This document shows positions 1-11,600 of a DNA stretch of 64,000 nt, piece after piece. The position numbers and the translations under genes were made by a program. Each line of letters starts with the position of its first letter. Within the stretch, counting starts at the first letter, position 1. This stretch comes from Spisula solida (Eukaryota; Mollusca; Bivalvia; Venerida; Mactridae). The stretch spans positions 25,085,501 to 25,149,500 of the forward strand of contig OX365944.1 of the NCBI GenBank assembly GCA_947247005.1, in the 5' to 3' direction. Under the pieces are notes generated by a model. The model saw only the letters and a program-made list of their open reading frames with translations. It was not told the origin of the DNA and ran no database searches.

Positions 1-147
1 TGATTTTTTCCTTCACATTTAGAACTTTGTACATCCGGCGCACATCAACCCGTTGGCCTCCTTTGGACAAATGTTCGGTTTAGTTCACCAACGCTTCAGC
101 ATCTAGGCAGACGTTTGGTGACTTTGGTGACTATTCTAACCATTCGG

Positions 148-252
148 ATCACAGGTAACTGTATCGTTGATAAAAATGTCAAAAATAAACTGAAAAAATA
201 TTCTGTTTGTATTTATTTCAAACATTTATCAATGATACAGTTACCTGTGATT
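148..252. mobile_element. Short hAT-like MITE (foldback)
   Basis: An inverted repeat of about 30 bp starts CACAGGTAACTGTATC on the left and is mirrored by GATACAGTTACCTGTG on the right, with about 45 bp between. The same ends bound the longer element at 34882-35452, which has an exact 8-bp target duplication. Here the flanking octamers (ATTCGGAT and ATTCCGGT) match at 6 of 8 positions. It has no coding capacity. Confidence 0.6.
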
Positions 253-1335
253 CCGGTGTTAAACTTTCAAAAAAAATATGGAAAAAATTCCGAACAGAAA
301 AAATCCCATAAAGTAGATATAAGGAACTGGAATTAGGCTACATGTACTTTTTACTACATTATATAGTCACATTGTAAACCCCATGATTAGCAACCTAAGC
401 CATAGCCTGGATAATCTGCCCCTTACACTACGTGATTAGATCGTACTCTTACTGGACGCATTCGTAACGCTGTTCGGCACATTCCGGACAGTGGAACACA
501 CTTACGAACAAACCGGTACACTGTTCGGAACATGTTCTTTCTGTGCCCGCCACAGAGGTGGTGCAGCCAGAACAGTCACGTGATTACAGCAAGAACAATG
601 GTCGCTTGTGTCATAAAATAGAGTATAATAAATTTATTTTCCAATTATGGGGCATTGCGGACAAACAGTCACATTCAAATATATCATTATGCATATGTTT
701 TCCAATATTACGGCTGCAACTACAATTTTGGTCGTCTTAAACATTTTACTTTCTGTTCCGTTTTGTTCGTAAGGTGTTTGGAGTAGAACATTCGGCACAC
801 TGTGCAGGACAGTTCCGTTTTGTTCGTAAGTTGTTCGGAGTAGAACATCCCGCACATGTTCGGAACAGACGCTACGAACATGCCCACTATATCTAGAACG
901 TCGGGAACCAGACTATCTACGCACCAGCTCATCGTTCATATGTACGCATGCTACGTGTTCCATTCATGTATTGATTCGTTGAATCGTATACTTTGCATGG
1001 TCATAGTCTATTCATTTTTTCATTGATCCTTATAAAAAATGTCCTTGTACAAACAATGGAAAACTAGTAATCAATATAGATAAATATTTTTTCTATAAGG
1101 CCTATATACTTTACGAATACTAAAGCTACCAAACGACTGTAATTTTACCTTGAACAAGTCATTATATATTTATACATACTTCTATTTTAAGAAACTCGTA
1201 AGGGTTGGGTTCACATAAATTCTATAATAAGTATAACGTCACGTCTGAATCGTTTCGATTTGATCATTTGAGCAACGACCACCGATCAACCAGCTTCAAA
1301 GTATCAGTAAGTGGACGGCAAGTAAAGACTAAATC
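253..1335. other. Intergenic DNA and 5' flank of the nucleoredoxin-like gene
   Basis: No gene is recognised. At about 756-862 a GTTCGG-rich stretch of about 54 bp is present twice in tandem, and related GTTCGG/CCGAAC words occur around 465-540 in both orientations, suggesting an old foldback element. The last 120 bases before the ATG at 1336 are the likely promoter and 5' UTR; a CRE-like ACGTCAC lies near 1238. The start has a good Kozak context (A at -3, G at +4). Confidence 0.4.
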
Positions 1336-4300
1336 ATGGATATTCTAAAAGGAACAACAGTATGGAACGGCAAAGACTGTGGCGAAATACCATTCGACGA
1401 TTTACAGTGCAAAACTCTGGGTAAGAGTTTTTACGTTTTAAAATGTTATGATTATTATACTAGGATATTAATAAGATGCGTTTATGTAAAAAGAACTCAT
1501 TGTTCTAGCTGATTATTGTTGTATGTTTACTTATAAATCTTATTTAACAAGGCTGTAGTTTAGCTGCAGTAATTACCGATCAGTCATACTTTTTCTCATG
1601 GGGGTCTAACCAGCTATTTTTTCTCAGGAAGATATCCGACTCGTGATTATTCTTGGATAGTTGTCCTGATCAGACTCAAAGCCGCTGAAAAGCTGGTGTA
1701 TTTATTCATGACGTTTATGTTCCTAGGGAATGGGCCCGGGCACCCGTGCATGATTGGTCTCAAACTCATTGTTCTAAATTATTTCTTCTTTACTGTTCTG
1801 AAAAAGGTACATTTTTGCAGTAGTTTCGGTTCACTAAATGTGTGATAGTCATAATCTATAACTTCACTTTTCATAGAATAGAATAGAGTTTATTGCAAGG
1901 CAATATTGCCCATGAACATATATTACATGCATACTATGCACAAATATTACAAAAGTAATGCATACATGACATAAAATAAACTTAAAGTAAACTTCCGAGC
2001 AAGTGCACTTCATAGATTATGATAATTAATCAGAAAAAGGTTATACAAAGTTTATCAACATAGATAGGAGACATCGTATATAGAAGTTGAGTCGTTTTCT
2101 TACATACATTATAAAGGAGAAATTTGGAGTAAAGTGTTTAGTTGTCAATATAATCAAAATAGCTGTATAAACATTTAAATCATAATAATTTATATACAGT
2201 ATTGATTATTATTTTTTTTTTATCGAACATAGTACCTAGTATCTCTTATTTCCATACTTTTGTATATAAAAATTGAAAGGTTTTGTACTGTTTTAGTGTT
2301 TTCGGTGGTAAGCAATTCAGTGAATTTTAGTATATAAAATTTTGGTCTTTTCCAAAAATATTTTTTAATATATTGTTTTCTGTTTCATATAAGCTATGGA
2401 ATGCGATATTAAATATCATGGCTATAACTAACATGAACAATCACAAATGATCATATTTCAGTCGTTAAATGTACAATTAGGTCCCAGCTTTTTATTGTTA
2501 GGTTAAGGGGAAATATAAAAAATGGTGTTGGGCGGAGGTAATTGATTATGTACAGATTAGTGAGTGTGATAGGTCAGTAACTATCTGTACATGGAGTAAT
2601 TAATGAGTGCACAGACACGCGGTTTCATCGATTTTGACAACCTATTTATTTATTTATATGTTTTTTTACTATCACCCAGAAGGAAGTCGAACAATTATTT
2701 TCATATAAGGTGTTAAAATCGACGAAATCGTTTGCTTGTGGATGTCATCAGTGTTGACGTATTTTAAGTTGGAAATAGTATTCTTATTCTTTATTTAAGG
2801 TATCTATTTTTCTGCGCATTGGTGTCCACCGTGCAGAGGTTTCACACCGAAGCTGGTAGAATATTACAATCAAATCAACGCTACCACTCAAGACCTGGAG
2901 ATCGTATTCGTCAGTTCTGATCGTGATGAGAAGGGTATGAAGGAATACTTCAGTGATATGCCTTGGAAGGCAGTACCTTTTGGAAAAACAGAAATAAATG
3001 TTAGTACATATTTGCAAAGACCTAAATATACAAAGATTGGAAAAATCTACCAAATCTCACAATATCTCGCGGCAGTTTTCTGAAATCTCGCGAAATCTCA
3101 TTTGTTATTATTACCTTATATCTCCTGTTTTAATATACATAGGAAAAAACTAATAAGTGTATGCAATAGATTTATTATTCTGCTTTAAAATGATACCTAA
3201 TTTATTGAAATCAATCAAGGAATAAAACAATAGACCTCAAAGAGCCAGACCTACTCTCATGTTAATGGAAATTCCAATTTTATCAGAAAATACCCGATCT
3301 GCCTCATTCAAACAATATTATTTTTGAATTCTGTAAGAGATAGAAAAAAATAAGTTACATCATGCAGTAGAAGAAGCTTAGCTCTTCAAAATGATATATT
3401 GGTCATAAAAAAAGGATGACGAACAAAAGTGTTCATGCAAAATATCAGAATCTGCTGCATGCTATTTTGCATTTTCTCTCCGTTTTCAATTAAGTGTCCA
3501 ATCTGTGTATATTTAGGTTTTTGATATTTGGATTAAGATCATTCAATTATATCTAGATATCTAGGTCAATTGTGTTTTACTACCTTTAACTATTGACTAG
3601 TCAGATTAAAGGGTACACAGGACAAACATGTTGAGTTTTGCAGTTGTAATATGTTACTATACTAAACGTGAAACCATATTTTCCTTTTTAGAAGAAGAGT
3701 ATGTTTTGTTTGATTACTTGAGTTCGAAATATATGAGCCAGTCTCCAGGAAAACCTGCTATTTTTGACAAAAATATTGACTAAAGATTTTCCATAGTATT
3801 ACAGGATAATGTTAAATAAGCAAATTGCAAAAGAAATTATGTTATTATCTTGAGTTTTAAGGAAGTTACAGCTGTTTTTGTAGAGTCTCTATTCGGAGCT
3901 TTTTGTGTGACGTCGCAAACGTCATTCAAACGTTATTCGACATAACTAAAATAAGTATTTCATTATTACACCATTTTATCAATTCTTGACATAAACTGTT
4001 CAAAATAGTACCACATTCCATAATTATGTTTCACTTTTTTAAAATATATATCAAAATCGAAATTGTTTGCATTCAGAGAAAGGCAACTTCTGTTTTAAAC
4101 AACTAAATCCTCGTTTTTCTCAAGCGGAGTACGTTTCTAAAATTAGTCACCATAGCAACGAAGTATGTGTTTTCGACATAATTCATAGGAAAATTTAAAG
4201 CTAAAGTATAGTACTATATGGGTCAATTACTTAAAATATAATTAATAGGTATGTTTTTTCCTTATTTTAGAGTTTTATCAAAATCTTGTTACATATAGAA

Positions 4301-4713
4301 TTACATAATGTCATTATAGCAGATTTTCCTGGAGACTGGCTTATATCTACATAATATCGATGTAGATCTATTGAAAGTTCCTTATTATGCAAAGTTGAAT
4401 TGATTGTAACCATGGTGCTTAACGTTGTGGTGTGGAGTGTTAGTTCGACCATAGACAACTAGATTCAAATTATTTGAGTTTCAAATTATCTGAGTGTACT
4501 CTATATAGAGAGTCTATATACAGGGTACACTCAGATTATTTGAAACCAGGTGCCTATGAGTCCGACCATTATAATCATTTAGCAGATCCAATGATCATTG
4601 TTCTTTATGGTATTTTACAGACTTTGAAACAGAGGTTTAGCGTTAGCGGAATTCCGAAACTAGTTTTCTTAAACCAAGAAGGTGAAGTGTTAGAAGATGG
4701 TCGAGGACACGTG
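1336..4713 (+). CDS. Nucleoredoxin/tryparedoxin-like thioredoxin-fold protein (three exons; 3' end uncertain)
   Basis: Exons read at 1336-1420, 2800-2999 and 4621-4713, joined in phase through donors gtaaga, gttagt and gtgagc and acceptors ending AG; together they encode 126 residues. Residues 30-45 read IYFSAHWCPPCRGFTP, carrying the Trp-Cys-Pro-Pro-Cys redox centre of nucleoredoxin and tryparedoxin families. VFVSSDRD follows in the second exon, and SGIPKLVF (residues 104-111) supplies the cis-proline segment facing the active site. The expected role is thiol-disulfide exchange on client proteins, probably cytosolic or nuclear, since no signal peptide is visible. Small nucleoredoxin-like (NXNL, RdCVF-type) proteins run to about 150 residues, so roughly 20-30 C-terminal residues should lie in a further exon; a weak candidate is at 5808-5903. 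Reading on past 4713 meets a stop at 4756 and looks like intron. Intron 2 holds a 616-bp MITE and a hairpin. Family assignment is firm; orthology to a particular nucleoredoxin is not. Confidence 0.85.
1871..2060 (-). mobile_element. Probable LINE 3' tail fragment in nucleoredoxin intron 1
   Basis: Read on the minus strand, this stretch ends in GCAATAAACTCTATTC followed by a short repeat of TATTC type, preceded by an AT-rich segment with GGGCAATATTGCC. Such tails (AATAAA plus a short terminal repeat) are typical of LINE 3' ends in marine invertebrates. No reverse transcriptase is visible, so this is at most a 5'-truncated copy. The element family is not established. Confidence 0.4.
3731..4346. 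mobile_element. MITE with ~30-bp terminal inverted repeats
   Basis: The left end (3731-3761) reads ATATGAGCCAGTCTCCAGG and the right end (4315-4346) is its inverse complement with about two mismatches in 30 bases. The 616-bp interior is AT-rich with no useful open frame. It lies in intron 2 of the nucleoredoxin-like gene. The superfamily is unknown because the exact ends and target duplication are ambiguous. Confidence 0.65.
4480..4545. repeat. Hairpin-forming inverted repeat
   Basis: TTTCAAATTATCTGAGTGTAC on the left is mirrored by GTACACTCAGATTATTTGAAA on the right, giving a stem of about 20 bp with one or two mismatches around a short loop. It ends about 75 bp before the third nucleoredoxin exon, so in RNA it could fold close to the 3' splice site. 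Confidence 0.6.
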
Positions 4714-4758
4714 GTGAGCTGCCTTGATAGCAACCCCGCCCTTCCTTTCCAGAAGTAG

Positions 4759-6180
4759 GGTGGTGAGAGGTTGTGTCATGGACCATGTTGATACATGTAC
4801 ACCCAACACGTGCCATAAAATGAACATCTTTGTGAAATATAACACTTTGCAATGAACAATACAAACAGTTTACTATGTCTATAGTTATCTGAATGAACAA
4901 AGAGCCTATAATTGTTTAAACATTAATATGCATTGGTGGTTTACTCAACAACAGAAGAAATGCAACTTGTTCCGTACTGTCTAATATATACATGTTATAT
5001 TTCATGAACATAAGACAGTACGGCTTGTTCAGTGTAATATTCAACACCGTTACAAATATTTAAATTTTGCAAATTACAATGAAATAAATTAGCGTTTGCA
5101 TTGCAATAGTTTTATATATCATACCAGTATATAATGAAGTTTTCGTAATGTATAGGTATTGTATCTAGTGGCGTTCCGTTTGCTGGTGGGTACTTATGTA
5201 CACTTTTAAAAATATGTTTTAAATACCACAATACCATGGTCATTAATGATGCACAATAAACTACTACGAATGTCATTTACATTGTGTATAAACGAGTCAA
5301 CTTCAGGTTATAGCAAGAAGTCAAAATGTTGATTTGTATATCCTTCGAATAAGCCATACAGTGACCGGAAGTTACAGGTGCTTATGCACGCAATAAATCA
5401 TACTAGTTGAATTGTATAGTCTCCCAATAAGTCATACAGTGATTAATATACAACACACTGTCCTTGTGGATTCTTATGGATACACATGTAGCATTATCTG
5501 ACCACATTGAACTGATACTCCGAGGTCAGATAATATCGGTGTGAAGTTGGTTTCTTTAATTAATTTAACTCAATTATTCAGGTTAGTCATTTGTTTACAT
5601 AGCATTGTGTACATAAACATTGCAATTTCTCTTAGTGTTGTCTCATTTAAATAGGAAGTATAAATTGGTATCAGTTTGTGGACTTGTGAATAAGGTTATG
5701 GTTTTCACTGCTTTTTTCTCCTATTAAAATGTTTAAAACAATAAAAAAATGTAATAATGTTGCAATGTTTGTATACAAGTGACAGACATGACTAAACGGA
5801 CTACTAGTATATGGGTATAATCTTAGCTGGTATTCGACGGTGGAACCAACTACAAGTGCACAACGCCACAGCCAAGACACAGGACGCCTTCAAGGAGGGG
5901 TAAAGCTGAGATGTGCACATAGTTCTACATAGTTTTGTCTGTTTTATACGATGTGCGAGCTGCAACTATCTTTGCATCGAAAATCACGCATCCATAGCTG
6001 AAAAGGTTCGAATCAAATTTTTGCACGAGTTGATCTGTACGCCGTAACATTTGTATATGTAATACAAAAAAAATCCAAAGTGTCCGGTAACCTTTGTTTG
6101 GCTATAATAGTTTTATAGTCGGTACATATTGTGTATCTTTAACTAAAGGTAGAGTGTGTGTATATTAATATTATAGTGCC
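4759..6180. other. Non-coding stretch after the last clear nucleoredoxin exon
   Basis: AT-rich sequence with one short hairpin (TCCGTACTGTCT near 4970 mirrored by AGACAGTACGG near 5015). Apart from the candidate exon at 5808-5903, no coding signal is recognised. Confidence 0.4.
5808..5903 (+). CDS. Candidate terminal exon of the nucleoredoxin-like gene (tentative)
   Basis: A GC-richer island in AT-rich DNA gives 31 codons then TAA in phase 0, the phase left by the exon ending at 4713; it ends TAKTQDAFKEG. Small nucleoredoxin-like proteins often end in a similar alanine/lysine stretch with a Phe-Lys-Glu-type motif, which is the only homology hint. Against it, the acceptor (CTACTAG) has no pyrimidine tract, and another phase-0 acceptor at about 5825 (ATCTTAG) opens a different frame of about 31 codons. 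Either, or neither, may be used. Confidence 0.25.
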   Translation, partial: YMGIILAGIRRWNQLQVHNATAKTQDAFKEG

Positions 6181-6568
6181 ACCACAATTAGCATGGGTCA
6201 GCGATATTGGCTATAAGACGCCTAATAGGCTATTTTCACCACAATAGCGTAGGTCAGCGTTATTAGCTATGCGACGCCTGTTTCACTACAATAACATAGG
6301 TCAGCGATATTAGCTATGAGACGCCTATTTTCACCATAGTAGCATGTGCCAGCGATATTAGCTATGAGACGCCTATTTTCACCACAGTAGCATGGGTCAA
6401 CGATATTGGCTATAAGACGCCTTATTTCACCACACTAGCGTAGGTCAGCGATATTGGCTATGAGACCACTATTTTCACCACAGTAGCATTGGTCAGCGAT
6501 ATTGTCTATGAGACGCCTATTTTCATCACAATAGCATAGGTCAGCGATATTGGCTATGAGACGCCTAT
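6181..6568. repeat. 48-bp tandem repeat, about 8 copies
   Basis: The words GTCAGCGATATTGGCTATGA and GAGACGCCTATTTTCACCAC recur every 48 bp (for example GAGACG at 6318 and 6366), with base differences between copies. No flanking inverted repeats are evident. The unit is a multiple of three, but frames are broken by stops. Confidence 0.85.
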
Positions 6569-8219
6569 TTTCTGAATACCTGATTTCTTTCTTTCAATGT
6601 CCATCACAAGGCATTCAGCAACAATTACTTTTACCCGTTGATAGCCAACCATCGGACCGTAACAAGGACAACTCCCAGTGTAGTTGGGATTCCAACCATC
6701 GACCTCCTGTTCCGAAGAAGGACAACAACAAATAATTGTCCGAGACGAAACATTTTAAGCTTCATCTTCATTCCGGTTGTTTCCGTTTCCGAGAGTATGC
6801 CCTTGGTTTAGCAGCTGAATATAAAGTTCGAGCCGACCGAAAGAGTCGATAGTCTTCATATGAAAAGCAGAGCCATGTTGTGTAAAGCTGATATTTCGAT
6901 GACACTAAGCATTCTCACGCTCTAGGTAGGTTCCGACAGCCCGGCGAACAATTGATAATTTGAATTCCGCTAATCACCAGCGTCAATACCACACCCCTAT
7001 TGCAATTCGGAACATCTCTATTCTCTAGAGGCGCAGAAGAATACATTATGCAAGATAGTTCACGATGAAATAGATGTGCGGACAGTACGTGTTGTCTTCA
7101 GAGGAATCGCATTCGGACTTTGACATGGTGTCCGAGATCTTAGTCTCAGGTTTAAACACTATAATTATATTGATTAGTAACTAATGATTTTATGCCCGTC
7201 CATATCAATTCAGTGTCGGTGAGACACCCCGATAATGTAGTAGAAGAGTGTGGTAGAGGCGGGATCGATCCCATATACCGCGACATACCAAAGCCATTTT
7301 AAACGGTACCTGTGAATGAATCTCCCTTACTTGGTGCACGACTGTACCACGGACTGAGTACATCCCAAAGAGTACAAATAATCATATTCTCAGAATAATT
7401 ACATCACTGAGTGTATTTTTGAATTAGTCCTAGTATATAATGTATTGGTATACATGTATTTAAGTCACATAAAGTTCACAGTTCATCTGAGTAATACGTG
7501 GTCATGGGATGTTCAGAAGTAACGTAGACTTTTAATCTGGTGTTCGCATTTGTATTCAGTTGGTACCCCGTATACAGTCGTCAATGTACATACTCATGTT
7601 TTAATTGAAGCAACATTATGCGTTGGTAACTATTCATTTCACACGGTCCGTGCGAGTACAAAACTAAGTGGGCATATCAAGTCGCTATTTTAATTAAAAG
7701 TGGAATCAGTACACACAAAATTGTGAGCCAAACCGTGTTTTATTCAGAGAGAAATCATTGAGAATGTGTACGTTAAAACTTTGTTTACGCAAAACATAAG
7801 CGTGGTTTAAAATTTTGACTACCAAAAAGTATTTCTAAACAAAACCGAACCTCTTTACTTTTTCCATAATAAAATTAAATACGTTTCCCGTCTATAGATG
7901 AAATTCCTCCATCATTTTCACTGGATATAATTGAATAGTATCGACATGGTATTGAGAACCTCTTATACAGCCATTTATGATAAATTACACTCAAACGATT
8001 TAAAAATGCAAAAGAACTTCGGAGAAATAAACTTCATTTATAAACTTGTATTATTATATTATTATCTAATGTAATTGTTTATAATTATATTTTATGTGAT
8101 GAAATTAAAAAGCCAAAATAAAGTATAACATATAAAGAGAGTACTTATTAGGCAAATTGAATATGATTTTGAAATAGTGTATCGAAACATAAGCTACACA
8201 AAAATAAGATTCTTTGGTT
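6569..8219. other. Intergenic stretch with exon-like islands
   Basis: No gene can be assigned. 6590-6735 (+) is GC-richer and open after an acceptor-like CAG, ending DSNHRPPVPKKDNNK then stop, rich in polar residues and C-ending codons. On the minus strand near 7050-7130 a 26-codon frame ends FIVNYLA then stop. Either could be an orphan exon or an old transposon remnant. The rest is AT-rich and featureless. Confidence 0.3.
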
Positions 8220-8624
8220 TTATGGCGTCCCGCGAGTCCCGTGAATTTTACCTCGAAGTCCGCGTTTTACACATAACCCGGTGAACTGGTAAGTTACTCA
8301 CTTCCGGTAAAAAATGTAAACAGCTGAGTTCGAAGATACTTTCGATTTATGACTACTTATATAACATCCTGCAACATATTCTATCAAATGTTGTTCTATT
8401 CGACTGCATGTTCGGTATTTCAACTATATTTGATTTAAAGTACCGCAGCAACAAGTGCTTGTGCCGTTCCCTTAATATTATGATCAGTCACTTTCATTGA
8501 ATGTCAATTAATGACTCAAAGAGTCAATATCATGAAACATTTGAATCAAATTGTTAGAAATTACGAATGAAAATAAAAGTGTATGATGTCATGACTTGAA
8601 AACCTAAGTATATCAAAATTTGAA
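8220..8624 (+). promoter_or_regulatory. Probable promoter and 5' UTR of SLC25A16
   Basis: A CpG-containing patch (GCGTCCCGCGAGTCCCGTG near 8224) stands out from AT-rich surroundings, and ACTTCCGG at 8300-8307 matches the ETS/GABP (NRF-2) core often found in promoters of nuclear genes for mitochondrial proteins. The first coding ATG is 318 bp downstream of that motif. No TATA box is placed with confidence. Motif identity is seen; promoter function is inferred. Confidence 0.35.
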
Positions 8625-11600
8625 ATGGTTCAAGTGCCAGCTGAGGGTAAAAAGACGATAGTGATCTGCAAGACATTGTTGGCTGGAGGTTTGTAAGAGG
8701 TTGAATTAATTATTTTAATTCTTATACCCTGTTGTCTTTTAGCCAGCTCTAACTTCGATCTGGCAAAAGTACTAATCTTACACCACAACAAGTTGGTGTT
8801 GAACTACATTCTTTCTTAATCTTTGGCACGGGACGTCATCAATCGGCTGCATTTAATCAAGTAACCATCGTTTCACCTCTGTGTATATAGGTATACTTCC
8901 ATAGGGCAAACTTTATCTTAATAAATATCGCATGGGTTAGTTTATACCAATTTATTTTAGGTCGATTGTAAAGCAAGTTTTTCCAACTACATGTAACTAA
9001 AATTTCACTTACATTTGTACTGACTTATATTTAAATCACTCTCGACTCCTCAGTCCTGATGTGATCCAGCACAATTACGGTATGACTATGAGAGAAGCCA
9101 GTTTCCAGTTTGTGCCGAGTGTCTAGCAAGGGAATTACTTGTTCCATTTTTATTTAGTCTTTGGTATGATGCGGCCTGTGATCCATACTGGAAACGGACA
9201 CTCTAGCATCTACCACTATGCTATCAAGGAGGCGCATGGATTCAGGAAATATCTATTTGTAATACAAGTCCATATTAATTGCAGTCAGTTCAACAATGTC
9301 ACAAGTTTGCACTCTGTTATTATTATAATGATATTTTAGGCACTGCAGGATGTTGTGCGAAAACAGTTGTAGCTCCTCTGGATCGTGTAAAAATCTTGAT
9401 GCAAGGTCATAACAAGTTCTACAAAAATACAGGTAAAGTTTAGTAATAAACCGATCACATTGCATTTAACTTTATTGCTTGCCCATAATACTCATTTGAC
9501 ATGTGTTCGTGTCAGCAGGTCGACGTGAAAGGTTGAAATCAGCTCATTTAGCGTGTCAAATCGATGAAGAAATAAATGATCAAATTATGCATAATTGTTG
9601 TGTATTCGATTTTTGGCACAAATACAAAACAAAATAAGGGAGTTGTCTCAAAGTTTTAATACCTGCCTATATGACCAGGTTGGGGACAAGACTAAATTTA
9701 GTAACGCCTTCGTGTAACTAAATTTAGTTACATATGGTGACAAAACTGCATGAATTGTATTGGTTTGATAATTTAGCTTGATAATTGCAAGAAATTGACT
9801 GGGCAGTTTTCTTCAGTAACATCTATAATGTAGAAAACTTACAAAAAAATAAAATTTCACCGTTGCGTTTTTTGCATCAACTTATTTTAATTAAAAGGGA
9901 GATAACTCATATTATTTTCCAAATTTTATTTATGCAATAACTTCGTTGTTTTACGTCCGATTTCAATCAGATTACCTGCAAAACATTTTAATTTATTAAT
10001 TGTAACAACATACAAAGCGACTTACTAAAAATATTTAGATAGTGAATGGTAATATCACTTTTTTACAAACGTTACTAAATTTAGCGTTGTACCCAACCTG
10101 ATGACACTATGGTGAATACAATGTGTTCATCTGGAAAATCAAAAGGCAAAAAGTTGAGAAATAAGCTCTTTTGTGTAAATCATGATTAACTTAATTTAAG
10201 TATTAACAATTTGTTTTTACTTTTCGTGTGCTTGTGTCTTTGACAAATTTGACTCACTGGTATGAATAAATGCAGATAGTCAACAATTTGCTTGTGTAGA
10301 CACTAGAGGTCACACTCAATTTTGGCTTAATCATTATGAAACTTGGTCACAATGATCATATCAACAAAATCTAGGTCAAGTTCGATATTGGGTCATCTGG
10401 GGTCAAAAACTAGGTCACAAGGTCAAATCATAGAAAAACCTTGTGTAGTCACTACAGGTCACAATTTTGACCTAATCTTTATGAAACTTTGTCACAATGA
10501 TCATCTCAACAAAATCTAGGTCGAGTTTGATATTGGGTCATCAGGGGTTAAAAACTAGGTCACAAGGTCAAATCATCGAAAAACATTGTGTAGGCACTAG
10601 AGGTCAGAATTTTGACATAATCTTTATGAAACTTGGTCACAATGACCATTTTAACAAAATCTAGGTCGATATTGGGTCATTTTGGGTATTTCAGATTATC
10701 TATACTTTTTCTTACTCCCTCCTCCCAAAATCTATTGGGATTTTAAGAAAATTAATTTGGTAATTACCCCAATACACATTTTATCTGTACCTCTGCTTTC
10801 AATCAGATGTAAGTTTTTGAACATCCCATATATTTTTTCATCAGGTGTATACATGTCCCTGTCTGGTGTGTATAATAAGGAGGGATTTATTGGATTATTC
10901 AAAGGGAACTATGTACAGATGCTTCGTGTTTTCCCATATGCAGCAATACAGTTTGGATCCTATGAACAATATAGAGGGGTAAGTTTACATGCTTTGATTA
11001 TACCATTGGCATTCTCATCCATCAGCATGTCTTCACTTGCAAACTTGTCTAACCACTAATGTATGAGGATGTTGCAGTATCACTCAGAGAGCTCCACAAA
11101 CCACAGCAGTCAGAGATTTCATCGACTACCTACGGCTACATTCTCAAACTGATCCTATTTGACTGAGTATAATATTATGGTCGAATGACATGTAAAAAAC
11201 AAACCACATTTGATGTACCTCCGTACCACTGATTACTTTGTTACAATCAATCACTAGCTACTTAAAATTTATGGAGAGCCCTGGTCACTGACTGTACTCG
11301 ATGGAAAGCTGTAGTGAAGGCCCTATGCTCCAATGGGAGTGAAGAGGACTAAGTTTGGTCACTGGATGCTGAATCATTTTAATTATTTTGTTCAGGATTT
11401 TAAGTTTTTAACGTTTTATAGCAAAACACCTACATGTATAGTGTTATTTCAACTGGTCAGATGACATTTGAGGGAAGAGACAGTTGTGTGATTGCAATAC
11501 GCTAGCTCTTTCCGAATAGAGTTCTTGATCATTTATGATGAAGCGTTTCAGAAACGACCAAGTGCCCTGATTGTGAATAGACCCAGGAATTCTTTATTGG

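Noticed and set aside
9048..9125. Short open stretch containing NYGMTMREASFQF, reminiscent of a helix-turn-helix transposase N-terminus
   Set aside because: Only about 24 codons and a weak resemblance; too little to call a transposase remnant. It lies in SLC25A16 intron 1.
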